Below, piece after piece: positions 25,263 to 34,043 of a DNA stretch of 64,000 bases; the stretch's first letter is position 1, and every line of letters begins with the position of its first letter. This stretch comes from an uncultured Acidimicrobiales bacterium (GTDB lineage: Bacteria > Actinomycetota > Acidimicrobiia > Acidimicrobiales > SZUA-35), in contig CALKTH010000005.1 in the NCBI GenBank assembly GCA_937997485.1, forward strand, positions 1 to 64,000. Reading direction: 5' to 3'. The position numbers and the translations under genes were made by a program. The notes under the pieces are model-generated. The model saw only the letters and a program-made list of their open reading frames with translations. It was not told the origin of the DNA and did not search any database.

Positions 25263-26354
25263 ATGGCCCGGTTGCTGACCATTCATGCTCATCCCGACGA
25301 CGAAGCTTCCAAGGGTGCTCCCACCTGCGGCCGCTATGTGAGCGAGGGCCATGAGGCCGTCCTCGTGTGCGCCACAGGCGGCGAAGAAGGAGACATCCAG
25401 AACCCGGCGATGGATCGGCCCGAGATCAAAGAAAACATGGCAGCGGTGCGGGCCGACGAGCTCGCGGCCTCCGTAGAGGCCATTGGTTTCTCCGACTGCA
25501 TCATGCTTGGTTACCGAGACTCCGGCATGGAAGCTGACCCGGCCAACGCCAACCCCGAGTGCTTCTGGCAGGCCGATCTCGATGAGGCGACCGAACGGTT
25601 TGTGGCCATCATCCGTCGGGTTCGGCCCCACATCCTCATGACGTATGGCGATGACCAGCAGGGATATCGCCACCCGGACCACCTTCGGGTGCACGACATC
25701 AGCTACCTGGCGTGGCAGCGAGCCGGTGATCCCGCCTGGTACCCCGAGGCCGGAGAGCCCTGGGTTCCCCAAAAGCTGTATTACTCCACCTGGAGCCGGG
25801 CCCGACTCGCCGCCCACCATGCCAAGTTCCAAGAGCTGGGCAAGGACTCTCCGTACAACGACCGTTGGTTCGAGCGCCCCGATCAAGATCACCGAATCAA
25901 CGCCAAGGTTGATGTCACCGGCTTCTACGGCGTTCGCCGCGCTGCTCTTCTTGCCCACGCCACCCAGGTCGACCCGAACGAGAAGTTCTGGTTCGGGCTG
26001 GACGATGCCGACGCCGAAGCGGCGTATCCCTATGAGGACTTCATCCTTGCCGAGTCCCGCGTGGGCCGAGTGCCCGCTGGTGGCGAAGATCTCGAACACG
26101 ATCTCTTCCACGACGTGGTCGAAGCCGGGCTCGAGCCGGTGGCTGAAGATCCCGCCGCTAGCGCCCGGGCCATCGCCACGGTCCAGACCGATCACCAGAA
26201 CGCCGCAGACAAGGCAGCCGAGGCCGCAGCCCGTGCCGCAGAGTTGGCCGAGGCCGCACGAGCCAGCGCCGAACGAATGAGCGATGCCGCGGCGACCGCT
26301 GCTGCACGCGCCAGCGACAACACCGTTGAGACCGCCGCAGGAGATGCAGCATGA
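25263..26354 (+). CDS. mca: Mycothiol S-conjugate amidase-like LmbE/PIG-L deacetylase
   Basis: 363 residues from ATG 25263. The N-terminus MARLLTIHAHPDDEASKGA carries the zinc motif AHPDDE, followed by CATGGEEGDIQNP and a later HPDHLRVHD metal/catalytic segment, as in mycothiol S-conjugate amidase, a detoxification enzyme of actinobacteria. It is longer than typical Mca (~290 aa): the last ~60 residues are an Ala-rich helical tail (ADKAAEAAARAAELAEAAR). MshB is the main alternative. It overlaps the next gene by 4 bp (ATGA) and forms an operon with the SCP2-like and deformylase genes. Confidence 0.85.
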   Translation: MARLLTIHAHPDDEASKGAPTCGRYVSEGHEAVLVCATGGEEGDIQNPAMDRPEIKENMAAVRADELAASVEAIGFSDCIMLGYRDSGMEADPANANPECFWQADLDEATERFVAIIRRVRPHILMTYGDDQQGYRHPDHLRVHDISYLAWQRAGDPAWYPEAGEPWVPQKLYYSTWSRARLAAHHAKFQELGKDSPYNDRWFERPDQDHRINAKVDVTGFYGVRRAALLAHATQVDPNEKFWFGLDDADAEAAYPYEDFILAESRVGRVPAGGEDLEHDLFHDVVEAGLEPVAEDPAASARAIATVQTDHQNAADKAAEAAARAAELAEAARASAERMSDAAATAAARASDNTVETAAGDAA

Positions 26355-26701
26355 ACGCACGATTCAGTTCAGAGGCCTTCAGCGACGAGTGGGTGGCAGA
26401 GATGATTGCCGCCCATGCAGAACGGCCCGCCGTGCCCGGTCTCTCGGGTGTTGTCGGACTCGGTGTCGGGAAGAAGGTGGCTGTCGTAGTCTCGATCACC
26501 GACGGCCGGATCACCGGCTCGGTCGACCTGAGCGGCGCTGGCGATGACGTCGAACCTGGCGTGACGATTCCCTTCAGCGGCGCTCAAGTCGAAGCCTGGC
26601 AATCGGGTGAGCTCGACCTCTCCGAGGCCTACATGATGGGCGATCTCAAGCCCGTGGGATCGACCGGCGCGCTGCTCGCAGCGTTCACCGCACTCGGATA
26701 G
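26351..26701 (+). CDS. SCP2-like sterol-carrier domain protein
   Basis: 116 residues. The C-terminal SEAYMMGDLKPVGSTGALLAAF resembles the SCP2 fold ending (LAYMxGxLKVxGD..), and the middle shows a strand/helix alternation with a hydrophobic cavity-like pattern. It would bind a lipid or fatty acyl ligand in the cytosol. Start ATG 26351 overlaps the amidase stop. The gap to the deformylase is 5 bp. The family call is moderate since the domain is short. Confidence 0.65.
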   Translation: MNARFSSEAFSDEWVAEMIAAHAERPAVPGLSGVVGLGVGKKVAVVVSITDGRITGSVDLSGAGDDVEPGVTIPFSGAQVEAWQSGELDLSEAYMMGDLKPVGSTGALLAAFTALG

Positions 26702-26706
26702 CCGTC

Positions 26707-27285
26707 ATGAAGAAGTTGCGTTTGCCCGGACGCGGAAGCTGCGAACCGATCACGCTGTGGGGAAACCCCGTGCTCCGGACACCGGCCACACCGGTGACGG
26801 TGTTCGACAAGTCGATCACCCTGCTCGTGGCCCAGATGTTTGAAACCATGTACGCCATCGAAACCGGCGTTGGCCTTGCCGCCAACCAGATCGGACGCTC
26901 CGAAAGCGTCTTCGTCTTCGACTGCCAGGACGACGTCGTCGGTCACGTCATCAACCCAGTGATCGAGATCATCGGCATCGACATCCAAGACGGCCACGAA
27001 GGCTGCCTTTCCCTCCCCGGGCATCAGGCACCAACCGTCCGCTTCGAGCGATGCCGCGTGCGGGGCCAGGACGAGCGCGGAAACGACATCTCCTACGAAG
27101 GAGAGGGTCTCCGGTCCCGAGCCTTCCAACACGAAGCAGACCACCTGAGCGGTGGTCTCTACATCGACCACCTCGCCGACGACGTCCGCAACACGATCGA
27201 AGCCGAGATGCGCACGGCCGAGTGGTACGGCAACAACTCCCTCGACCCCAAGAGCGCCCTCTACAAGCGATATCAGGACGATTAG
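26707..27285 (+). CDS. def: Peptide deformylase
   Basis: 192 residues. It removes the formyl group from nascent N-terminal fMet using a metal ion. All three motifs are intact: GVGLAANQIG (54-63), EGCLSLPG (98-105, Cys100 metal ligand) and QHEADH (141-146, two His ligands and the catalytic Glu). It is third in the operon mca-SCP2-def. A GC-rich hairpin follows 130 bp downstream. Confidence 0.95.
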   Translation: MKKLRLPGRGSCEPITLWGNPVLRTPATPVTVFDKSITLLVAQMFETMYAIETGVGLAANQIGRSESVFVFDCQDDVVGHVINPVIEIIGIDIQDGHEGCLSLPGHQAPTVRFERCRVRGQDERGNDISYEGEGLRSRAFQHEADHLSGGLYIDHLADDVRNTIEAEMRTAEWYGNNSLDPKSALYKRYQDD

Positions 27286-27497
27286 CTCGGGTCGCCCTCG
27301 TGTGCTCGGTCTCCTCGTTCCTCGGAGACCTGCGCGCACTCGGGCGAATCTCTGGTGGTCCTCGCTTCGCTCGAGCTGTTTGTGGCTCTGCTCACGACTT
27401 CGTCGTCTCGCAGAGGGCAAGGGGACTCCGTCGCCCCTTGCGACCCCCTGATGGGGCTGCGCCCCTACGTCCCCCTGCCGGGCTGCGCCCTGGCGAA
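27286..27497. terminator. GC-rich noncoding gap with terminator-like hairpins
   Basis: The 212-bp gap between convergent def and the YdjC-like gene holds GCAAGGGG (27417-27424) pairing with CCCCTTGC (27434-27441), 8 bp with a 9-nt loop. A second GGGG-CTGCG-CCCC stem lies near 27453-27465. No T-run follows, so it likely acts as a bidirectional transcription barrier. No gene is seen. Confidence 0.5.
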
Positions 27498-28337
27498 CTA
27501 CGAGGAGCGTTGGGCGGTGCGGAGGGCTCGGTAGGTGGTGAGGGTGGCTCCGGAGCGGTCGAGGGCGGCTCGGAAGCTCCAGTCTTGGGTGACCAGGTGA
27601 GCGTCGGCCACTCGCTGGGCCCATTGTGGGGTGATGGCTCGCAGTTCCGGGGTGTCCTCGGCCGGTCGAACATGCAGCTCGGTGACACCGACGGGAAGAT
27701 CGCGGATCATGGCTTCGATCGCAGCGCGAGAGGAGCCAGGCAGCGGGACCGCAACCTCGGCGTCAGGAACCAGCACTCCCTCTTCCGCAGCCAGCGTGCG
27801 AGCCTCGAATCCGAGGTCGACCGCCGGGTCCGGCAGGCTGATCGGAAGCTCGAACTCGAGTGCCAGGTCGAGGAAGATGTCGAAGAACTCTGGCCGGGAA
27901 CACAACGCACCGAGATGGGCCGACAGATGCGTCACATCGAAGCCCCACAACACCGCCCGTTCGATCTGGGCCCGACATTCACGCCGGGTCTCTTCGAGAT
28001 CGGCGTGCTCCCACAGGTCGGTCGGGGTTTTGGGGAATCCGCCGTTGCCGTCGAGGAGCGACGGAGCCTGGGTCACCGGACCCCAGCGATAGAGGTCGTA
28101 CTCGGCGTTGACGGTGAGCGCGACACCAACGTCTTCGCCGTGATACTCCGCGGCGGCGCCCCGGGCCCATGGCGCCGGCACCTGCAGGCCGGCGCTGGTG
28201 GCGACGCCGTCGCGCATGGCTCGGTAGCAGCCGATGTTCGCGGCGTTACTGGATCCGAGCCCGTCGGCCACGATCAGCACGAGCTTGGCATCGGCAGAAA
28301 AGCCGAGGCGTTCGAGTGCAGAGGGCATGGAAGGCAA
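27498..28337 (-). CDS. YdjC/ChbG-like carbohydrate deacetylase, possibly divergent
   Basis: 279 residues. The family layout is recognisable: an opening strand VLIVADGLGSSNAANIG at the usual DDfGxSxxxN position, DVGVALTVN at the DvGxHlTLN position and VTHLSAHLG at the HxDxH position. Several metal-site residues differ (DG for DD, AL for HL, Ser for Asp), so zinc binding may be weakened or altered. Such enzymes N-deacetylate chito-oligosaccharides or related sugars. TTG 28337 has GGAG five bases before it, inside the nuclease gene's end, suggesting coupling. ATG 28328 is an alternative. Confidence 0.7.
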   Translation of the reverse strand: MPSMPSALERLGFSADAKLVLIVADGLGSSNAANIGCYRAMRDGVATSAGLQVPAPWARGAAAEYHGEDVGVALTVNAEYDLYRWGPVTQAPSLLDGNGGFPKTPTDLWEHADLEETRRECRAQIERAVLWGFDVTHLSAHLGALCSRPEFFDIFLDLALEFELPISLPDPAVDLGFEARTLAAEEGVLVPDAEVAVPLPGSSRAAIEAMIRDLPVGVTELHVRPAEDTPELRAITPQWAQRVADAHLVTQDWSFRAALDRSGATLTTYRALRTAQRSS

Positions 28338-28339
28338 CG

Positions 28340-28897
28340 CTACTCCAGGGGTTGGTCGGGTCCGTCACACTGACCCCAGAGGCCAACCGCTTCTGACCGT
28401 GCCTTGTTCCGTAGCTGCGTGAACTCTCGCTCGAATGTCGTGTTGGGTTCGAAGAAGAGCGCATCGGCGAACCCAGATTCGACGAGCCACCGGTTGACGA
28501 AGAGGTCATCTTCCGCTCGGTGGATGTAGACGAGAAGCCGGCCGAATCGGTCTCGGGCCTCGTCGTCGCGTGTCAATCGAACCTCGGTGCCAATGGGCAG
28601 CAGTCCCTTGAGCGCCTGAGATGCTTCTTCTCCGTAGCACTGCACTGGTGTTGACTCACTCACGGTTTCCGGCGTGTCGATGCCGATGAGTCGGGCGCGT
28701 TCTTCCTGCCCGTCGATGATGAGATCGACGGTGTCGCCGTCGATCACGAACTCGACAACACCAATCGACGCATCAGCGGTCGTTGGTGAGGACGAGACGC
28801 CGGTGCAGCTCGCCGCCAAGACGGCAAACGCAACGAGAAACTTGAGGCGTGCGAGCGGAGCGCGACCGGGGTTGCGCGGTCGGGTGAGACCCGGCAC
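28340..28897 (-). CDS. Secreted lipoprotein thermonuclease (SNase domain)
   Basis: 185 residues from GTG 28897 (the frame is open further upstream but would enter the thiolase gene). Signal peptide ends LKFLVAFAVLAASC with a lipobox (LAAS-C), so it is likely membrane-tethered outside. The staphylococcal nuclease fold follows: VIDGDTVDL, RLIGIDTPET, YGEEASQALKGLL and DRFGRLLVYI. Catalytic Asp/Arg/Glu positions look intact. It is cotranscribed with the YdjC-like gene and lies after the thiolase. Confidence 0.85.
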   Translation of the reverse strand: MPGLTRPRNPGRAPLARLKFLVAFAVLAASCTGVSSSPTTADASIGVVEFVIDGDTVDLIIDGQEERARLIGIDTPETVSESTPVQCYGEEASQALKGLLPIGTEVRLTRDDEARDRFGRLLVYIHRAEDDLFVNRWLVESGFADALFFEPNTTFEREFTQLRNKARSEAVGLWGQCDGPDQPLE

Positions 28898-28928
28898 AAA
28901 CCTCAGGCGACGCTCCGCTTCGACGGAC

Positions 28929-30122
28929 TTACAGGCGTTCGATGAGCGTGCCGGTGCCAAGTCCACCACCACAGCACATCGTCACGAGGGCGGTCTGTTT
29001 GTCGGCCCGCTCCAGCTCGTGCACAGCCTTGGTCATGAGGAAGGCTCCGGTGCCTCCGAGGGGGTGGCCGAGCGCAATCGCACCACCGTTGGGATTGATG
29101 ATGTCTCGATCCACGCCGAGCTCCCGCTCGAATGCGAGCACCACCGAAGCGAAGGCCTCGTTGACCTCGGCCACGTCGATGTCGCCGATCGACATGTTGT
29201 TGCGGGCCAAGAGGTGCTGCGTGGCGTCGATCGGGCCGGTGAGCATGAGGACGGGATCGGTGCCCACGTTGCATGTATCGATGATGCGAGCCTTCGGCGT
29301 GAGGCCAAGCTCCTTGGCCTTCGCGGCGGTCATCAGCATCACCGCTGCGGCGCCGTCGGAGATCTGGGAGGAGTTGCCGGCCGTGTGCACACCGTTCTCC
29401 CGGGCCACCGGCTTGAGCTTGGCCAGCCCCTCGATTGTGGTGTCTCGGAGGCCTTCGTCTCGAGCGACGTGGTGCGTTGACTCGAGAATGTTTCCGTCTT
29501 CGTCGGCGTCGGGCGCATCGAGAGGGAGGACCTGCGTGCCGAAGCGGTCCTCGGCCCAGGCTTGCGCTGCGAGCTGCTGGGATCGCAGGCCAAATTCGTC
29601 GGTATCGGCCCGAGTGATGCCCCACTTGTCGGCAATGCGCTCGGCGCCTTCGAACTGGCTCGTCATTTCGTACTGCTCGAAGTACGGCTTGGGGATTGGC
29701 GTGCCGAGCCCGAGTTTCTTGTTGCCGCCGACGCCGATCGGGATACGACTCATCACCTCGACGCCAGAGGCCACGGCTGCGTCGACGACGCCAGCGCCGA
29801 CCAGTGCAGCGGCCATGTTGGTGGCCTGCTGTGAAGAACCGCACTGGGCATCGACGGTGGTGTTGGCAACGGTGAGGGGGAGCCCTGCGCTCAGCCACGC
29901 CGTGCGACCGATGTTGAACGCTTGCTCGCCGACCTGGCTCACGCAGCCGGTGACGACCTGGCCGATCTCGGCAGGATCAATGCCGGTTCGCTCCACGAGG
30001 CCCTTCTGGGCGTGTGCGAGCACGTCGGCGGGATGCATGGTGGACAGGCCGCCGTTGCGCCTCCCAATCGGGGTGCGGACGGCGTCGACGATCACGATGT
30101 CGGTGGGAGCAAGCTCAGTCAT
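28929..30122 (-). CDS. Acetyl-CoA C-acyltransferase (thiolase)
   Basis: 397 residues. It cleaves 3-ketoacyl-CoA in beta-oxidation or side-chain degradation. The nucleophile is Cys94 in VDAQCGSSQQA, the GHPLGGTGA motif carries the catalytic His, and the C-terminal VTMCCGGGLGTGTL holds the second Cys. ATG 30122. No hydroxyacyl-CoA dehydrogenase is adjacent; a FadD gene is 380 bp away, divergent. Confidence 0.93.
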   Translation of the reverse strand: MTELAPTDIVIVDAVRTPIGRRNGGLSTMHPADVLAHAQKGLVERTGIDPAEIGQVVTGCVSQVGEQAFNIGRTAWLSAGLPLTVANTTVDAQCGSSQQATNMAAALVGAGVVDAAVASGVEVMSRIPIGVGGNKKLGLGTPIPKPYFEQYEMTSQFEGAERIADKWGITRADTDEFGLRSQQLAAQAWAEDRFGTQVLPLDAPDADEDGNILESTHHVARDEGLRDTTIEGLAKLKPVARENGVHTAGNSSQISDGAAAVMLMTAAKAKELGLTPKARIIDTCNVGTDPVLMLTGPIDATQHLLARNNMSIGDIDVAEVNEAFASVVLAFERELGVDRDIINPNGGAIALGHPLGGTGAFLMTKAVHELERADKQTALVTMCCGGGLGTGTLIERL

Positions 30123-30163
30123 GGCGAGAGGGTAGGGCTGAGGTCGACGTGGAAACCAAACGA

Positions 30164-30361
30164 TCAGGCGGCGAGATCGGCCATCGGGGTGTCTGCAGCG
30201 ACGCTTTCGGCGGCGAGTCGAGCGTTCTGCTCGGCGGTGCGCTCAGCGAGGATGGCCCGTGCCTTCGCCAGACCGGTGAGGCCGATTCGGCGGGTTTCGG
30301 CATCGATCTTCCAAGGACGATCGGTGGTGACGAGCGTGAGTTGGAGGGGCGTGTTCTTCAT
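30164..30361 (-). CDS. Small conserved-looking protein of unknown function (65 aa)
   Basis: ATG 30361 to a stop at 30164. The product reads MKNTPLQLTLVTTDRPWKID then RRIGLTGLAKARAILAERTA, a basic helical protein of 65 residues. Similar short actinobacterial proteins with a PW(R/K)LD...GxxGLxxARAAL pattern are known to me, but I cannot confirm a family. It lies between thiolase and FadD, and the preceding bases show no strong ribosome site. The gap 30362-30502 holds no other gene. Confidence 0.55.
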   Translation of the reverse strand: MKNTPLQLTLVTTDRPWKIDAETRRIGLTGLAKARAILAERTAEQNARLAAESVAADTPMADLAA

Positions 30362-30502
30362 GTGGACGAGTATGAGGAGGGGGTGTGACAGTGATGGTGC
30401 GATGTGGGCGTTTGCGGGGGTGGAGATGGCGGTCGCGAGGCGGAAAAACCCCTTGAAGAGTGGGTTTGGAAGAAATTCGGGAAAGTTCGCTACGTTCTCG
30501 GC

Positions 30503-32107
30503 ATGACGTCTTGGAACCTTGCTGATCTCGTTGAGCAGACGGCGGCGGTGGTTCCGGACCGGCTCGCCATCTCGTCGCCGTTGGGCGATCTGACGTACGA
30601 GGCGTTTGCCAGTCAAGCTCGGGATGCCGGCCGAGCGCTGATCGATGCCGGAGTGGAGCCCGGCGAGCGCGTGGCGTTGCTGGCGTGGAATCGCCCTGAG
30701 TGGCTGGTGGCCATGATCGGTTGCTTCGAGGCCAGCGTCGTTCCCGTCAATGTGAATTATCGCTACGTCGACGAGGAGGTGGCGCACCTCCTGTCGGACT
30801 CGGATTCGGTGGCGGTGATCACCGAGCCGGAGTTTCTGCCGCTCCTCCGTCGGATCCTGCCCGACCTGCCGTTGTGCACCCGAACGATCGTCTTCGACGG
30901 TCCTGGGCGGGGCGAGCCGTTCGACCGGGCGGCGACTCTCGATGCCATGGCGTGGACTGACTGGCTGACCCAGGGCAGATCGAGTTCGGCTGAGCTCCCA
31001 CGACGATCCGGCGACGATCGATACATCCTCTACACCGGTGGGACGACGGGCATGCCGAAGGGTGTGCTCTGGCGTCAGGAAGACATCTTTCTCGGCGCCA
31101 TGACCAGTCTCGAGACACCGGCGGATCCCAGCGTGGTGACTGACACTCTTGCCCCGGCCCGGGCCCCATGGTTGGTCACGTCGCCGTTGATGCACGGCAA
31201 TGGCCAGTGGAACTCCCTGCGGCCACTCATCGCTGGGAACGGCGTGTCGTTGTGGGTTGAACGGCGATTCGATCCGCTGGCGGTGATCGAACAGGCCGAA
31301 CGGGATCGAGCCCAGCTCATCGTTTTGGTGGGCGACGGCATGGCCCGACCCTTTGCTGAAGCTCTTGCCGACGTGGATCCTGCTCCCGACCTTTCCTCCG
31401 TCGCCGTGCTGGCGTCCGGCGGAGCGATCCTCTCGCCCGTAGTGAAAGAGCAGCTTGCGGCACTCCTGCCCGACGTGCTGATCGTTGATGGCTTCGGTGC
31501 CAGCGAGAGCGGCGGAAACGGCGCGTTGGTCGGCACTGGTGATGGCGGAGCTCCCCGGTTTCAGATGAAGCCCGACACAGCGGTGCTCGACGACGACGGG
31601 CGCCCGTTGCCGCCGGGTTCGGGCATCACAGGCCGACTCGCACGGACGGGCCACATCCCGCTCGGCTACCACAAGGACCCGGTGAAGACGGCAGCGACCT
31701 TCCCCACCGGCCCGGACGGGAGGCGGTGGGCGATCCCGGGAGACGCCGCTCGACTGGAAGCGGACGGCACGATCACGGTCTTTGGCCGCGGCTCGAATTG
31801 CATCAATACCGGCGGCGAGAAGGTCTTCCCGGAAGAAGTGGAAGCGAAGCTGAAGGCCCACCCGGCTGTGATGGACGCCTTCGTTCTCGGCCGTGCCGAC
31901 GAGCGTTTCGGACAGCGCGTCGCTGCCGTGGTTGCCGCCCGACCGGGAACCACGCCGACACTCGACGACCTCGACGAGTTCCTCCGTTCACGGGTCGCCC
32001 ACTACAAGATTCCCCGAGAGCTCGTCGTGGTGGATGCGCTGACCTACACGGGACCGGGCAAGCCCGACTACCGGTGGGCGAAGGAACAATTCAACGACCC
32101 CGATTGA
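30503..32107 (+). CDS. Acyl-CoA synthetase, FadD family (copy 1)
   Basis: 534 residues from ATG 30503. ANL-superfamily motifs: YILYTGGTTGMPKGVLW (P-loop), DGFGASESGGNG, GDAARLEADGTITVFGRG (with the catalytic hinge Asp) and NTGGEKVFPEEVE with the terminal KPDYRWAKE carrying the adenylation Lys. It would activate a fatty or aromatic acyl chain to CoA. The upstream open extension to 30404 is ignored, as the homology starts with SWNLADLVEQTAAVVPDRLA. It is related to copies at 45999-47645 and 59216-60853, but more distant from those two than they are from each other. Confidence 0.92.
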   Translation: MTSWNLADLVEQTAAVVPDRLAISSPLGDLTYEAFASQARDAGRALIDAGVEPGERVALLAWNRPEWLVAMIGCFEASVVPVNVNYRYVDEEVAHLLSDSDSVAVITEPEFLPLLRRILPDLPLCTRTIVFDGPGRGEPFDRAATLDAMAWTDWLTQGRSSSAELPRRSGDDRYILYTGGTTGMPKGVLWRQEDIFLGAMTSLETPADPSVVTDTLAPARAPWLVTSPLMHGNGQWNSLRPLIAGNGVSLWVERRFDPLAVIEQAERDRAQLIVLVGDGMARPFAEALADVDPAPDLSSVAVLASGGAILSPVVKEQLAALLPDVLIVDGFGASESGGNGALVGTGDGGAPRFQMKPDTAVLDDDGRPLPPGSGITGRLARTGHIPLGYHKDPVKTAATFPTGPDGRRWAIPGDAARLEADGTITVFGRGSNCINTGGEKVFPEEVEAKLKAHPAVMDAFVLGRADERFGQRVAAVVAARPGTTPTLDDLDEFLRSRVAHYKIPRELVVVDALTYTGPGKPDYRWAKEQFNDPD

Positions 32108-32157
32108 GTCGACCCTTTGACAGGCACGTTGTCAGAATCTGCGACTAGGTTGCCCAC

Positions 32158-33078
32158 GTGCTCGGTGCTGGTTTCGTCCTCGTGGTGATGGCTGTGACAG
32201 CAGCGTTCTTCGCCGTCCTTGAACTTCGTTGGTCGGCCGCGACTCGGCGCCAGCTCTACCAAGCCCAGCCCAGTCGAGAGATCCGCGAGGCGTTCGAAGA
32301 GTCGATGGCGGCACGAGGCGCCTTCGTCCAAGCTGTCGCCCGCTGCCGCTCGGTCGAACAGACCAGCGATCTGCTCGCTATCCAAGCGGCGGCAGATGTC
32401 CGACGAGGGGCACTCAAGCGCCTCGAACGAGCGCAGAACGAATGGTCGTCGATTCGCGCTGAACACTCAGCGGACGACGGCTCCTGGTTCGGCCACGGTG
32501 TTGTGACGGCGTGGGCGCTGGGCTTCGTTGCCTTTGAGCGGGCGTTCATCCGGCTCGACCATTCGACCGATGAAGCGGCGTGGGTCATCTTCGAAGTACG
32601 GCGGCGCCGGTTCGGACTTGGGTTGGGCTGGGAGCAACAACGCGTCGCCGCCTCCGCCACTCACGCCGACCTCGCGCACCTCGACCTCCTCGTCGCCAGT
32701 GCGTTCGACGACGCCGATGTCGCCTTCCGGCCGGGCTTCGTGCCGCTTCGTGTTCTCCGTTTGCTGCGTCGCCCCGCCCCACAACGTCGGGCAATCGACG
32801 AGCTCCTGGCGGTGGGAACGGCGGCCGACATGGCAGCAGGAGCCAGATTCGCGATCGATGCGGCCGCTCGACAACACGACGTGCTGCCGGCGGTACGCAC
32901 GGACCGAGCTGCGCTCGACCTGCACCTCTCGGGGCCCTCTGTACTCATCGGCGCCTGGCTGCGTGCCGCAGCAACGGTCGATGTGCTCGTCAGCTGGCCT
33001 GAGCGGCCGTCGTCGGATCGCTCATCACGCGTTGTTGCACTTGATGGTGCCGCTGTCGGTGAACCCGCTCTCCGCTGA
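32158..33078 (+). CDS. Membrane-anchored hypothetical protein
   Basis: 306 residues from GTG 32158. A single N-terminal membrane segment (MLGAGFVLVVMAVTAAFFAVL) is followed by a charged, Arg/Glu/Ala-rich helical region. It is not recognised. The last 54 bp overlap the convergent phosphoesterase gene. Codon usage looks like its neighbours, and reading frames on the other strand there are poorer, which is why the gene is called. Confidence 0.6.
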   Translation: MLGAGFVLVVMAVTAAFFAVLELRWSAATRRQLYQAQPSREIREAFEESMAARGAFVQAVARCRSVEQTSDLLAIQAAADVRRGALKRLERAQNEWSSIRAEHSADDGSWFGHGVVTAWALGFVAFERAFIRLDHSTDEAAWVIFEVRRRRFGLGLGWEQQRVAASATHADLAHLDLLVASAFDDADVAFRPGFVPLRVLRLLRRPAPQRRAIDELLAVGTAADMAAGARFAIDAAARQHDVLPAVRTDRAALDLHLSGPSVLIGAWLRAAATVDVLVSWPERPSSDRSSRVVALDGAAVGEPALR

Positions 33079-33996
33079 GGGCACCGGTACGAATTCGAAG
33101 CTCCACTCATCAGCCGCAAGCTCGAATCGCACGACGCCACGGGTGTCGTTTTGCCGGGCCGCTGAACCCTGCCGGATCTCTCCGAACTGAGTGAAGGTGG
33201 CGCCGCCGATTCCGATCGTGAAGTTCGAGATTCCGCCCTCGGCGGGCAGGCCGTCCGGCCCGAGGGGCTCGAAGCGTTCGTAGTGGTGGGAGTTGCCGGC
33301 AAGCAGGATGTCGGTTCCCGCTTCGAAGAGCAGCTCATACATCGGGCCGAGCCGCGGGATCTCCTGATAGTTGGCAGAGGAGGTGAAGCGAGGAAGGTGC
33401 CACATGGCGATACGACACTGGTCAGCCGGAGCCTCGGCCAACGTCTGAGCGAGCCATTGGTACTGCTCGCTCTCTGGATCGCAGCCGCCGACTTCGCCGC
33501 ACTCGGAGTTGAGGCCAATGAGTTGCCAGGATCCGAGCTCCGCGGTGAACCAGCCCTTGCCGACCTCCCCGACCCGATCACCGAGGATTTGGAAGAAGGC
33601 GTCGGGGTTGCCGGTGCCGTAGTCGTTGTCGCCAGGCACGGCATACAGCCGATCGAGGTCTCCGCCGTAGAGCGGCAGGAAGCACTCGGTGAAGTTGGCG
33701 ATCGAGCCTTCTTTGTAGGCGAGGTCTCCCGCCATCAACAGCGTGCCCTCGAGGCTCTCAATGAGTTCGGCCACCTCCGTGTCGGGCCCACGGCAATCGG
33801 CCGCATCGGCCACGGCGAGCACCGTGGCCGGCGGGGGTGGGGGCGCCGTGGTGGTCGGTGCGATCGTCTCGTCCGGCGCCGGCTCGGCGACGTTGCCATC
33901 GTTCCCACCGCAGGCTGCGGCCAGCATGAAGAAGGTGGCAAGCAGGGTGGTCAGAGATCGCGCTCGAGAGGTGGCGGCAGGCCTGGCGGATTTCAT
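33025..33996 (-). CDS. Lipoprotein metallophosphoesterase
   Basis: 323 residues from ATG 33996. Signal peptide with lipobox near MLAAACGG, then a Pro/Thr linker and a metallophosphoesterase (purple-acid-phosphatase-like) domain. Motifs visible: ADCRGPDTEV for the DxxD/GD start region, LLMAGDLAYKEG (GD motif), AVPGDNDYG (GDND), RIAMWHLPRF and LLAGNSHHYERF (GH/HH motif). The first motif lacks the usual DxH, so metal occupancy is uncertain. It is likely exported and anchored. It is divergent from the LLM oxidoreductase across 47 bp. Confidence 0.82.
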   Translation of the reverse strand: MKSARPAATSRARSLTTLLATFFMLAAACGGNDGNVAEPAPDETIAPTTTAPPPPPATVLAVADAADCRGPDTEVAELIESLEGTLLMAGDLAYKEGSIANFTECFLPLYGGDLDRLYAVPGDNDYGTGNPDAFFQILGDRVGEVGKGWFTAELGSWQLIGLNSECGEVGGCDPESEQYQWLAQTLAEAPADQCRIAMWHLPRFTSSANYQEIPRLGPMYELLFEAGTDILLAGNSHHYERFEPLGPDGLPAEGGISNFTIGIGGATFTQFGEIRQGSAARQNDTRGVVRFELAADEWSFEFVPVPSAESGFTDSGTIKCNNA

Positions 33997-34043
33997 CGAC
34001 GACACGGTAGGTGAGGAAGGGCGTGAAGTGAGAGAGTGGGCGG

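Noticed and set aside
30362..31861. A ~500-codon leftward frame through FadD copy 1
   Set aside because: It lies antisense to clear FadD motifs. Only its last 65 codons, beyond the FadD start, look like a gene and are listed separately.
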